Shown here: positions 8,887 through 18,457 of the stretch, piece after piece | Numbering within the stretch: the first letter of the stretch is position 1 | Layout: each line of letters begins with the position of its first letter | Assembly (NCBI GenBank): GCA_963764825.1 | Contig: CAVXUA010000016.1 | Location: 371,063 to 435,062 of the forward strand | Length of the DNA stretch: 64,000 nucleotides | Origin: JAZGGS01 sp963764825 | GTDB lineage: Bacteria > Bacteroidota > Ignavibacteria > Ignavibacteriales > Ignavibacteriaceae | Direction of reading: 5' to 3' | The notes under the pieces: model-generated | What the model was told of the DNA's origin: nothing | The model's database searches: none | Seen by the model: the letters and a program-made list of their open reading frames with translations, nothing else | Translations under genes and position numbers: made by a program

Positions 8887-10184
8887 TTGAAAGATATACA
8901 CTTCCGGAAATGGGAAAGATTTGGGAAGATGAATTTAAACTTTCCACATGGCTAAAAATTGAAGTGCTTGCATGTGAAGCGCGTGCCGAACTTGGTGAGA
9001 TTCCGCACAAAGATGTTAAAGTGATTAAGGAAAAAGCAAATTTTGATGTTAAGCGTGTCCTTGAAATTGAAGAAACAACTAAGCACGATGTAATTGCCTT
9101 CCTTACAAATGTTGCAGAATATGTTGGTGCGGAATCTCGTCATATTCATTACGGTATGACTTCATCAGATATTTTAGATACTACGCTCTCCTACCAGATG
9201 AAAACTGCTGGTGAACTTATCTTAAAAAGATTAAATGAATTAAAAGATGCGCTTAAAGAGAGAGCCATCGAACATAAAAATACAATATGTGTTGGCAGAT
9301 CGCACGGAATTCATGCCGAACCAACAACTATGGGACTAAAGTTTGCTCTTTGGTATGAAGAAGTAAAAAGAAATATTGAACGGCTAACCAACGCAATTAA
9401 ATCGATAAGTGTTGGACAAATTTCCGGAGCAGTAGGAACATTTGAACATCTTTCGCCTAAAGTTGAAGAATATGTTTGCAGCAAAATGGGATTAAAACCT
9501 GCACCGGTTTCAACACAGGTTATTCAGCGTGACAGGCATGCAGAAGTTATGAACGCACTTGCGTTAAGCGGTGCTACTCTTGAAAAAATTGCGATAGAAA
9601 TTAGACATCTTCAAAGAACTGAAGTTTTAGAAGCAGAAGAATATTTCTCAAAAGGTCAGAAAGGTTCCTCGGCGATGCCGCACAAGCGCAACCCAATTGT
9701 AAGCGAAAGAGTAACAGGGTTAGCAAGGATACTGAGGAGTAATGCTATGGCTGCACTAGAGAATGTTGCTCTCTGGCACGAAAGAGATATTTCTCATTCT
9801 TCTGTGGAAAGAATAATTATTCCTGATAGTTTTATCGCGCTTGATTATATGCTCGATCTTATGACAAAACTTATCAAGCATTTATTAATCTATCCTGATA
9901 ATATGAAAAGAAACCTTGAACTTACACGCGGATTGGTTTTTTCCCAGGCAGTTTTATTAAAATTAATTGATAAAGGAATTACAAGAGAAGATGCCTATAA
10001 AATTGTTCAAACTTCTGCCATGGATGTTTGGGCTGATAAAGATAAAAATCTTAAAGATGAACTTATGAAATCGGAAACTGTTATGAATCATTTAAGTAAA
10101 AAAGAAGTTGAACAGATTTTTAGCTCCGGGCAGATGATTAAAAACGTTGAATATATTTTTAACAGGAGTATAAACGCTTCTTAG
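8883..10184 (+). CDS. purB: Adenylosuccinate lyase
   Basis: Cleaves SAICAR to AICAR and adenylosuccinate to AMP in purine synthesis. The 433 residues carry the fumarase-superfamily signature GSSAMPHKRNP with catalytic Ser, HYGMTSSDILDT near residue 90 and SHGIHAEPTTMG. The start codon overlaps the htrA stop in an ATGA arrangement, indicating translational coupling. Linkage of purB to plsY/htrA is a positional operon with no obvious pathway logic. No terminator is evident in the 180 bases that follow. Confidence 0.96.
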   Translation: MIERYTLPEMGKIWEDEFKLSTWLKIEVLACEARAELGEIPHKDVKVIKEKANFDVKRVLEIEETTKHDVIAFLTNVAEYVGAESRHIHYGMTSSDILDTTLSYQMKTAGELILKRLNELKDALKERAIEHKNTICVGRSHGIHAEPTTMGLKFALWYEEVKRNIERLTNAIKSISVGQISGAVGTFEHLSPKVEEYVCSKMGLKPAPVSTQVIQRDRHAEVMNALALSGATLEKIAIEIRHLQRTEVLEAEEYFSKGQKGSSAMPHKRNPIVSERVTGLARILRSNAMAALENVALWHERDISHSSVERIIIPDSFIALDYMLDLMTKLIKHLLIYPDNMKRNLELTRGLVFSQAVLLKLIDKGITREDAYKIVQTSAMDVWADKDKNLKDELMKSETVMNHLSKKEVEQIFSSGQMIKNVEYIFNRSINAS

Positions 10185-10365
10185 CTGATACCCGTTTGAT
10201 TAGGACAATCAATTAATTCTGTTCGTTTAAGCCATTCATCATTTTTGCCTTGATGATGTATATTTTAAAGACTATTTAGCTGCTGAATAAAGTTTATTTT
10301 AATGGAAAATTATTTCCATTTAATTCTACTCTATACAATTTTATTATTAGTTACAAATTTATTAA

Positions 10366-12482
10366 ATGAATACTAAACTCTTAAATACTATGAAAATAAT
10401 AACTGTAATCATTGCACTGGTTCTTGCAACAAATTTCTTCATAACAGAATCTGTTGGCTCCAACTCTACCGATGATATGAATCTTGATACTCTGGAAGTG
10501 CTGACACCACAAAATCATTACATCCTGGAAAACCAGCTTGTCTCTACAATTCTTTCAAGATATCATTATAAAGATGTACAACTTGATGATTCGCTTTCTT
10601 CTATAATTTACGATAAATATATTACTGTGTTAGACTACGGTAAAAACTATTTGTTAGCTTCCGATCTTAAAAAGTTTGAAGTTTATCGCTACAAACTTGA
10701 TGACGAATTAAATGAAGGAAACATTCTTCCCCTTTTATGAAATTTTTAATTTGTACAAAGATAGAATGCAGGAACGAGTTGATTATATAGATACAATCCT
10801 AACTATTGAATTTGATTATACAATTAGTGAAGAATATCACGCCAACAGGGATGATGCTGCTTGGGCTGAATCATATAACGATTTAAATGAATTGTGGCGT
10901 AAGCGAATTAAGAATGATGCGCTGAGTTTAAAAATGAATGGTAAAGATTGGGAAGAGATCATTGAAAATCTCTCAAAGAGATATGAGAATTACGAAAGAT
11001 TATTATCCCAGTACAACAGCGAAGATGTTTTTCAACTTGCAATGAATTCATATTCCAGTGCAATCGATCCTCATACAAATTACTTCTCCCCAATTTCATC
11101 TGAAAATTTCAACATAGAAATGAGCTTATCGTTGGAAGGAATTGGTGCGCGTTTAATGTCTGAAGAGGGCTATACCAAAATTGTTGAAATTATTCCGGGT
11201 GGTCCTGCATTTAAATCAAAAGTACTTCAGGCTGATGACAGAATAGTTGCCGTTGCACAGGGAGAGGATGGCGAATTTGTTGACGTGGTTGGTTGGCGCA
11301 TTACTGATGTTGTCCAACTAATCAGGGGACCTAAAGAATCTATCGTTAGACTGCAGGTACTGCCAGCAGAAGGTGGATTGGATGCAACACAAATAGAAAT
11401 TAGTTTGGTAAGAGATAAAATAAAGTTAGAAGATCAGGCAGCCAAAAGTGAAATTTTGGAAATTACTAATGACGGATTGCCGTATCAAGTTGGTGTAATT
11501 ACTATTCCTAAGTTTTATACTGATTTTGAAGGGCAACGGAATGGTGAAAAGGATTACAAAAGTACAAGCCGCGATGTAAAAAAACTTCTTGAAGACTTAA
11601 AGAGAGAAAATGTTGATGCTGTAGTAATTGATTTAAGAAACAACGGCGGAGGCTCACTTACAGAAGCTGTAGAAGTTGCCGGATTGTTTATTAAACAAGG
11701 ACCTGTTGTGCAGGTTAGAGACATGGATAATAATGTTGATATAGTTAAAGATCCGGATTCCGATATTATTTATGCCGGACCTGTTGCTGTACTTGTTAAC
11801 AGGTTCAGTGCTTCTGCTTCCGAAATATTTGCCGGTGCTATGCAGAATTATGGTAGAGGAATTGTAATCGGGGAACAAACTTATGGTAAAGGAACTGTTC
11901 AAAATCTTATTAGATCTAAATAGATTTGCATCAAATCGAAAAGACAAACTTGGACAGGTTAAAATAACCATAGCAAAGTATTATAGAATAGATGGGGGTA
12001 GTACTCAGAATTTGGGGGTAATACCCGATATAAAATTTCCTTCTTATGTGAATCCTGAAGAGTTTGGCGAAAGTTCGGAACCAAATGCACTTAAGTGGGA
12101 TCAGATTGATGCTGCAGAATATAAAATGTTCGGAGATCTTTCTGAAATAATTCCCAGGTTATCTCAAATCTCTGATGAAAGAACAATTAACAATCCTGAG
12201 TTTGATTACTTTAAAGATGATATCCTAGAATATAAAGAAGCGGTACGGAAGAACTCTTTATCATTAAATGAAGAAGTTAGGATAAAAGAGAAAGAAGAAA
12301 AGGAAGAAAAAGAATTCCAGAGAGAAAATGAAAGAAGAAAAATTAAAGGACTTAAGCTTTTAGAAAAAGGAGAAACTCCTCCCGAAGATGAAGAAGATAA
12401 TTCTGATATTTTCCTTACTGAAACTGCATTAATAATTACTGATATGATCAGGTTATCAAGCGGGATATCGCAGGTTCAATAA
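10366..12482 (+). CDS. prc: Tail-specific protease Prc/CtpA, family S41 (two frameshifts)
   Basis: Periplasmic C-terminal processing protease. Three overlapping pieces make one protein of about 700 residues. The first piece has an N-terminal signal anchor and a Prc-type helical domain (LDYGKNYLLASDLKKF). The second has a helical region, a PDZ (IVEIIPGGPAFKSKVL) and the S41 core with the Ser-Lys dyad, Ser in FSASASEIFAGA and Lys in GEQTYGKGTVQ. The third is the C-terminal DUF3340-like part (YYRIDGGSTQNLGVIPDI) with a charged Glu/Lys-rich stretch. Shifts lie near 10725 and at about 11911, where one extra A separates QNLI from DLNRFASNRKDKLG. The 3' end overlaps the convergent gene by 7 bases. 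Confidence 0.92.
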
Positions 12483-13283
12483 ACTTTAATTTCATCCAGC
12501 AATTTTTCTTCTGCTATTGGTATCATAGTTTCTTCGTATGGGAAATCAAGATCAGTCTCAAATATGAATGCTACAGGATCATATAACTGCTGGTAGTTAT
12601 TAATAAAATCTATCACAAATTCCTCAGTAGAAGACTTAATTGATTCAAAAGGCACTGAACGGATTAACTCTGTACCCATATTGTGAATTACCTCGTTTTT
12701 ATGCCAATCCCAGTTCACTTCATAATAGTAAATATTCAACATTTCCTTTTTATTATCAGGCAGAGCAAAATATCCCTTACCAAGATAATTTTTACTGCTC
12801 GTAATTTTCCTGATAGATATATTTTCTTCTATAAAACTTCTGAGGATTTCTCCTTCTGCTAAAACAGGTCTGTTTAAATAGAGAGCCCACTCAACAAACT
12901 CTAACAACTTATCCAGCTGGAAACCAATCTGCTGTGCTTTTTCGTAAACTGTAATTCTTTCATTCAGTCTTCTAGCTCTTATTTCACTATCGAACCACCA
13001 TTTTGATTCGAGATTTTCTCTTAGAATTTCTTCAAGGTTCATATTAGTTTGAATTGACTCCTGGAGAGCAGGAAACAACTTGTTTTTTCTAATTTGATCT
13101 GTCCAAACCTTAACTCTGCTTAGCAGTCGTATATTGATTTCCTTCCCAATCCGATCCGCAAGAAGTTAACTTTTTTACATCCAGTGTTGTCATTATTGTC
13201 TCACCAATATTTTTATGCTCTAGTTTTCATTTCATCTATAGTTTTCAAATATTGAACCAAAGCTTTTTCAGGATGAGCTTCAT
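12476..13283 (-). CDS. Hypothetical protein (about 267 residues, three frameshifts)
   Basis: I do not recognise this family. The uninterrupted part is residues NLEEILRENLESKWWF onward, ending LLDEIKVY, acidic and aromatic with no signal peptide or membrane segment. Coding continues upstream through other frames: RVKVWTDQIRKNKLFPAL, then ETIMTTLDVKKLTSCGSDW, then AHPEKALVQYLKTIDEM. It is joined by likely single-base errors near 13125, 13215 and 13280. The start at ATG 13283 fits because GGAGG (13291-13295) lies 7 bases ahead. The gene converges on prc with a 7-base overlap and no terminator between. Probably cytoplasmic; function unknown. Confidence 0.6.
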
Positions 13284-13432
13284 GAGTCAACCTCCTCTAA
13301 ATGTATCATCTTTAGAATTATAAGAAATAATTGCATGTCAATTTGGTATGATTCGGTAAAATGGTTTTAAAAGGAAGGTTCGAAGGAGAGTTCAACCTGT
13401 TGCTCAAAACGAGACTGAAGAAAAGGAGTAAA

Positions 13433-13463
13433 AAAGGGAATGGCAATTTCTACCATTCCCTTT
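13433..13463 (-). terminator. Rho-independent terminator of the ALDH gene
   Basis: AAAGGGAATGG (13433-13443) pairs with CCATTCCCTTT (13453-13463) across a 9-base loop. Read on the minus strand it ends in a six-T run. It starts 22 bases after the dehydrogenase stop codon. Confidence 0.85.
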
Positions 13464-13484
13464 AAATATGGGTACGTAAAAAAA

Positions 13485-15018
13485 CTAAATGTCGAACTTA
13501 ATTCCCTGTGCAAGCGGAAGTGTCGTACCGTAATTAATAGTGTTTGTTTGTCTTCTCATATAAGCTTTCCAAGAATCAGAACCGGATTCTCTTCCGCCGC
13601 CGGTTTCTTTTTCGCCTCCGAAAGCACCGCCTATTTCAGCGCCCGATGTTCCAATGTTTACATTTGCAATTCCACAATCTGAACCAACACATGATAGGAA
13701 TTTTTCGGCTTCACGCATGTTATTCGTAAATATTGCAGGATGATAAGCCCTGCACTACGCCATTATGAAGTTCAATGGCTTCTTCAACATCTTTGCTGTA
13801 TTTAATAAGATATAAGATTGGCGCAAATGTTTCTTCTTGAACAATTTCATAATGATTTTCTGCTTCCACAATTGCCGGAACCACATAACAACCTGATTCA
13901 TAGCCATCTCCTGAAAGTACTTCTCCGCCATAAAGTACTTTTCCGCCTTCATCTTTAACTTTATCAAGAGCGTTAGTAAAATCATTAATAGCATTTTTAT
14001 CAATTAAAGGACCAACATGATTTTTTTCGTTCAAAGGATCACCGATCTTCAAACTTTTATATGCTTTTATAACAGAGTCTTTTACTTTGTCATAAATTGA
14101 ATCATGAATAATTAATCTGCGTGTGGAAGTGCATCGCTGCCCGGCAGTACCAACTGCACCAAATACTACTGCAGGAATAGCTGTTTTCAAATCAGCCTCG
14201 GGAGTTAATATAATAGCATTGTTCCCACCTAATTCCAATATAGATTTTCCAAACCTTTTTGCAATAACTTCGCCGGCATGCCTGCCTACTCTTGTTGAAC
14301 CCGTTACAGAAATAAGTGGAATTCTTTTATCATTTAATATTTTTTCACCAATGGAAGAACCTCTTCCAATCACCAAAGAAAAAATCCCTTCTGGAAGATT
14401 ATTTTCTTTCAGAACTTCAGAAACAATATTTTGGGTGGCTATTGCCGACAAAGGAACTTTTGAAGAGGGTTTCCAAATATTCACATCGCCACAAACTGCT
14501 GCAAGCATTGCATTCCAACTCCAAACAGCAACCGGAAAATTAAATGCAGAAATTGTGCAAACAATTCCCAACGGATGATACTGATCATACATTCTGTGCA
14601 TAGGTCTTTCTGATTGCATAGTGAAACCGTACAGCTGACGCGATAGCCCAACGGCAAAATCACAAATATCAATCATCTCCTGAACTTCACCCATACCTTC
14701 TTGTAAAGATTTCCCCATCTCGTATGAAACAAGAGTTCCCAGCGGTTCTTTATACTCTCTTAATTTTAATCCAATTTGTCTTACTATCTCTCCCCTTCCG
14801 GGTGCAGGAAGTGCTCTCCAGAATTTAAAAGCTTCCTCTGCAGTTGCTACCAGTTTTTCATAATCTTCTTCTGATGCCTGATAAATAGATGCAATGTATT
14901 TTCCGTTTGTTGGCGAACTGATTTTAAGTTCACTTTCTGAAGTTGAATCAATCCATTTAGTCCCAGTAGATGATCCAAAATTCTTATCCTTTATACCTAA
15001 TGTTTTAAGGAAATCCAT
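13485..15018 (-). CDS. ALDH7-type dehydrogenase, probable piperideine-6-carboxylate / aminoadipate-semialdehyde dehydrogenase (one frameshift)
   Basis: NAD(P)-dependent aldehyde dehydrogenase of the antiquitin (ALDH7A1/AmaB) family. It oxidises alpha-aminoadipate 6-semialdehyde to 2-aminoadipate. About 510 residues once a one-base insertion near 13738 is crossed, which joins VQGLSS to MREAEKFLS. Visible are the NAD fold, the catalytic Glu in LELGGNNA, the Cys in GTAGQRCTSTRR, and the diagnostic ALDH7 tail GTSGAEIGGAFGGEKETGGG and NYGTTLPLAQGIKFD. The start at 15018 (MDFLKTLGIKDKNF) is 11 bases after the Rrf2 gene, so they form a two-gene operon. The opposite-strand lysine 6-aminotransferase supplies exactly its substrate. 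A proline- or betaine-type role is less likely given this tail. Confidence 0.88.
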
Positions 15019-15029
15019 CTTAGTGCTCC

Positions 15030-15455
15030 TTATTTTTCGTTGTTAATATTTTCTAAAATTGATTTAATAGTTATAGTTTTCATTTTTTCTTCGATATCAA
15101 CCTGTATATCAGAAAACAGTTCCAGGAAGTAACTGTTAAGTTTGGCGGGCACACTATTTTTTTTAATATCTTCCTTCCGCACATCAAGATAAAATGCCTT
15201 CCTGTCTTCTAGTGCACAATAAATTTCCTGCAGATGAAGCTCAGTAGAATCTCTATTTAGTGTGAATCCACCACTAGTCCCATGTGTGCTTTTTACAATA
15301 TCGTTTTTAACTAACATCGACAAAATCTTCCTCAGTTTTGAAGGATTTATTCCGATATTCTCTGCAATCTCAGGGCTCGACTTTGGCTCAGGGTAATTGC
15401 TGCTCAAAAAACAGATTGCCTTTACCGATGTTGAAAGTTTTGTTGATGCTGACAT
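15030..15455 (-). CDS. Rrf2-family transcriptional regulator
   Basis: A 141-residue winged-helix regulator of the Rrf2/IscR superfamily: LSTSVKAICFLSSNYPEP, the recognition region IGINPSKLRKILSMLVKNDIV, and the wing GTSGGFTLNRDSTELHLQEI. It has Cys at positions 15 and near 79, but not the spaced three-Cys cluster of IscR/NsrR, so a redox FeS cofactor is not expected. It sits between and divergent from the lysine catabolic genes, is transcribed first in the ALDH operon, and probably autoregulates. Palindromes directly upstream of its start are candidate operators. The effector is unknown; lysine or its semialdehyde is my inference. Confidence 0.85.
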   Translation of the reverse strand: MSASTKLSTSVKAICFLSSNYPEPKSSPEIAENIGINPSKLRKILSMLVKNDIVKSTHGTSGGFTLNRDSTELHLQEIYCALEDRKAFYLDVRKEDIKKNSVPAKLNSYFLELFSDIQVDIEEKMKTITIKSILENINNEK

Positions 15456-15465
15456 AATTTTTATA

Positions 15466-15485
15466 ACTGTTACAGTAAGTGTAAC
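15466..15485. promoter_or_regulatory. Candidate operator at the rrf2 start
   Basis: A perfect palindrome ACTGTTACAGT (15466-15476) overlaps a second inverted repeat GTTAC-N7-GTAAC (15469-15485). It begins 11 bases upstream of the regulator's ATG, a position suited to autorepression. No binding data; by-eye prediction. Confidence 0.35.
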
Positions 15486-15728
15486 TAATTAAACTATGAT
15501 TGTCAATACAAACACTATTGCATTATTTCAGTTAAATATCTTAATTTTCCCAATTATAGGTTTGCTAATATTTCTAACCGCTGATTAGTTTACAGCACAA
15601 TTTTCAAGAAATTAATAATTAGTTAAGCAATAAATTTAATGTTTTACTCTTTTTGCGATAATTACCGAAGTTATTTTGTTTCGGCTTTTGAAAACGTCTT
15701 TTAGTCCTCTTTATCCCTATCTAATCTT

Positions 15729-15744
15729 TGCAATGATTATTGCA
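15729..15744. promoter_or_regulatory. Candidate operator before lysine aminotransferase
   Basis: Perfect inverted repeat TGCAAT-GATT-ATTGCA, followed at 15750-15757 by another half-site TTTGCAAT, 50 bases before the aminotransferase ATG. It differs from the palindrome on the regulator side, so one protein may not bind both. The 339-base intergenic region (15456-15794) holds no ORF and must carry both divergent promoters. Confidence 0.35.
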
Positions 15745-15794
15745 CAATTTTTGCAATCTCAAATTTTATTTTATCTAATCAAAACGGAAAAAAT

Positions 15795-17127
15795 ATGATT
15801 ATTGAAACAATAACACAGGCAGAAAAAGTACATGAAGTAATTGGTAAAAGTATGCTCGCCGATGGATTTAAGATTGTTCTCGATCTAAAAAACAGTAAAC
15901 GGAACAAATTAGTTGATGAAAAAACCGGCGAAACATATATAGATTTTTTCACATTCTTTGCTTCATCACCGTTAGGATTTAACCATCCATACCTCAATTC
16001 AGTAGAGGTAAGAGAAATTTTAGGTTGTGCCTCGGTTAACAAACCTAGTAACTCCGATATTTACACAACTTATATGGCTGAGTTTGTAGAGACTTTTGCA
16101 AGAGTTGCAAAGCCGGATTATATGAAGTACCTCTTTTTTGTTTCCGGCGGATCTCTCGCTGTAGAGAATGGTTTAAAAACAGCTTTCGATTGGAAAGTAC
16201 AGAAGAATTTTGAGAAAGGAATTGAAGAAGAAAAAGGTCATCAGGTTATTCATTTTAAAGAAGCATTTCATGGAAGAAGCGGTTACACTCTTTCCGTAAC
16301 AAACACTGACCCGGTAAAAGTAAAATACTTTCCAAAATTTGATTGGCCGAGAATTACAAATCCTAAAATATCTTTTCCTCTTGAAAATAATATGGAAAAT
16401 GTTATTGAACTTGAAAAGGAAGCCATCCACGAAATAAAAAATGCAATTAAAGATAATCCTGATGATATTGCAGTTATTCTTGTTGAGCCGATTCAGGCAG
16501 AAGGCGGAGATAATTTTTTCCGTAAAGAATTTTTTGAAGAGTTAAGATCGATTGCTGATGAAAACGATATCCTTTTAATATTTGATGAAGTGCAAACTGG
16601 TTTTGGTTTAACCGGTAAATTTTGGGCAAGCGAACATTATGTTAAACCTGATATTATTGCATTTGGAAAAAAGGCACAGGTTTGTGGAATTATGGTTTCC
16701 GATAGGATTGATGAAGTGAGTGACAATTGTTTCAAAGTATCGAGCAGAATAAATTCAACCTGGGGTGGAAACTTTGTAGATATGGTTCGCTCAAAATATA
16801 TTATGGAAGTAATTGATAAAGATAACCTGGTTGAAAATGCAAAAGACCGTGGTAATTTCCTTATTAAGCAGATTACATGAAATACAGAATAAATTTCTTG
16901 AACTCATTACTAATGCAAGAGGATTAGGTTTGATGTGTTCGTTTGATATGCCTTCCTCTGAGTTAAGAGATGAGTTTAGAACAATTTGCGAAAAGGAAAA
17001 ACTACTTATCCTTGGCTGCGGTGAAAAATCTATAAGGTTCCGTCCGCCATTAAATATTACAGATGATGAACTTGAAGAGGGCTTGCAAGTTATCGAAAAA
17101 GTACTGATCTTAATGATGTCTAAATAA
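15795..17127 (+). CDS. lat: L-lysine 6-aminotransferase (one frameshift)
   Basis: PLP class-III aminotransferase that moves the epsilon amino group of lysine to 2-oxoglutarate, giving aminoadipate semialdehyde (piperideine-6-carboxylate). Diagnostic LAT stretches are FFTFFASSPLGFNHP, LIFDEVQTGFGLTGKFW, the PLP lysine block IAFGKKAQVCGIM, and SSRINSTWGGNFVDMVRS. A single extra base near 16874 separates NFLIKQ from LHEIQNKFLELITNARG; corrected length is about 443, normal for the family. The start is ATG 15795 (MIIETITQAEKVHEVIGKSM). The divergent ALDH7-type enzyme performs the next step. Confidence 0.92.
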
Positions 17128-17154
17128 TCACAAATTTAAACTACTTGCATGAGG

Positions 17155-17176
17155 CGGCTCCCATTTTTTGGAGCCG
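17155..17176 (+). terminator. Probable terminator after lat
   Basis: CGGCTCC (17155-17161) pairs with GGAGCCG (17170-17176) across an 8-base T-rich loop. The following sequence is only moderately T-rich. Lies 28 bases after the stop codon. Confidence 0.6.
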
Positions 17177-17202
17177 TTCTCATTTTAAAGTATTTTTAAA
17201 CA

Positions 17203-17919
17203 ATGTCTGGCAAACTTTACATCGTAAGCACACCAATCGGCAATCTTAAGGATATAACCAGCCGTGCTCTGGAAACTCTTGAACAGGTTGATTTTATTCT
17301 ATGCGAGGATACACGTATTACTTCACGACTCCTCAAACACTACAACATTATTAAGCAATTGGTTTCATTTAATGCAGTATCAGAAACTAAGAAAATTCCA
17401 GCAGCATTAAAGAGAATTCAAAATGGAGATAACTGCGTATTAGTTTCAGATGCCGGAACTCCAGCAATTTCTGATCCGGGAGTAAGACTTATATCCCAGG
17501 CAATAAAAGAAGATATTAAAATAATTCCTATCCCGGGAGCAACTGCTCTTATTGCTGCTTTAACCGTAAGCGGCTTACCTACTGATTCTTTTGTATTTGA
17601 AGGATTTCTTCCGCAGAAAAAAGGAAGACAGAAAATATTAAAGGAATTATCAGAAGAGAAGCGAACAATTGTTTTGTACGAATCAACTTACAGGATTAAA
17701 AAACTGGTAGATGAATTAGTTGATTATATGCCTGATAGATTTGTGGTTGTTTGCCGTGAGCTAACAAAAAAGTTTGAGGAATCCTGGCGTGGTTATCCAA
17801 CAGAATTAAAGCAGCAAATTGATGAAAAAACAATAAAAGGTGAGTTTGTAGTTGTAATTGCGCCTAGGATGGAAGTAGTTGTTATTTTTAAGATAACTTT
17901 ATTTACAATGGAAAATTAA
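17203..17919 (+). CDS. rsmI: 16S rRNA (cytidine-1402-2'-O)-methyltransferase
   Basis: SAM-dependent tetrapyrrole-methylase-fold enzyme that 2'-O-methylates C1402 of 16S rRNA. Start MSGKLYIVSTPIGNLKDIT is typical. Other motifs are CEDTRITSRLL, LVSDAGTPAISDPG, PIPGATALIAAL and FEGFLPQKKGRQK. It is 238 residues, a compact version lacking a longer C-terminal extension. Independent of lat (a terminator lies between). Its 3' end converges on apt with a gap of about 9 bases. Confidence 0.94.
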   Translation: MSGKLYIVSTPIGNLKDITSRALETLEQVDFILCEDTRITSRLLKHYNIIKQLVSFNAVSETKKIPAALKRIQNGDNCVLVSDAGTPAISDPGVRLISQAIKEDIKIIPIPGATALIAALTVSGLPTDSFVFEGFLPQKKGRQKILKELSEEKRTIVLYESTYRIKKLVDELVDYMPDRFVVVCRELTKKFEESWRGYPTELKQQIDEKTIKGEFVVVIAPRMEVVVIFKITLFTMEN

Positions 17920-17928
17920 TTTTCATCA

Positions 17929-18449
17929 TCATAAACAATTAAAGATCTTTATATCATATCCTTTTAATTTATCTCTTCCATTTAAAAAGATAACTCAACA
18001 AAAAGGATATTTGCACAACTTCCCCACCAAGTTTTTCAATTAGTTTTGTTACCGCTTCAGCAGTTCCACCTGTAGCAAGCAGATCATCATGCAAAAGAAC
18101 TTTATCGCCAGGATTTATAGCATCTTTATGCATTTCAATTTTATCTTCGCCATATTCAAGCTGGTAAGTTGCAGATTCAGTTTCTGCAGGAAGTTTTCCG
18201 GGTTTTCTTGCAGGAATAAATCCCACACCAAGCTTCTGAGAAAGCAATGATCCGAAAATAAATCCTCTCGATTCAATCCCCACAACTTTATCAATCTTAA
18301 GCCTGTCAGCATAAGATAAGATCAATTGATCCAGCGTATTATCAATTGCTTCTGGTTCTTTTAAAAGCGTTGTAATATCCCTGAACATTATTCCTTTTTT
18401 AGGAAAATCCTTTATGCTCCGGATATGTTTTTTCAATTCTTCAGGACAT
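17929..18449 (-). CDS. apt: Adenine phosphoribosyltransferase (three frameshifts)
   Basis: Salvages adenine with PRPP to AMP. The PRPP loop is VLLHDDLLATGGTAEA, with KKGIMFRDIT and GFIPARKPGKLP also present. The intact frame begins at the TTG leucine codon of a longer start: crossing one extra base near 18444 restores ATG 18449 with MSEELKKHIRSIKDFP, preceded by AGGA 8 bases upstream. At the other end two five-T runs near 17997 and 17985 each seem one base short. Restoring them gives the expected tail ELSFLNGRDKLKGYDIKIF and a stop at 17929. The corrected length of about 172 residues matches the family. Confidence 0.9.
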
Positions 18450-18457
18450 TGTAATTC

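Noticed and set aside
10366..12482. Programmed ribosomal frameshifting in prc and other split genes
   Set aside because: Breaks fall at unrelated sites without a common slippery sequence and stimulatory hairpin, and in too many essential genes.
13317..13341. Minus-strand TTGACA and TATAAT as the promoter of the hypothetical gene
   Set aside because: The spacer is only 13 bases, too short for a normal sigma70 promoter.
14123..14578. Long plus-strand ORF opposite the aldehyde dehydrogenase
   Set aside because: It lies antisense to a well-supported ALDH domain and has no protein-like motifs of its own.
17911..17924. Palindrome GAAAATTAATTTTC between rsmI and apt as a bidirectional terminator
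   Set aside because: All A/T apart from one terminal pair and overlaps coding ends; too weak to call.
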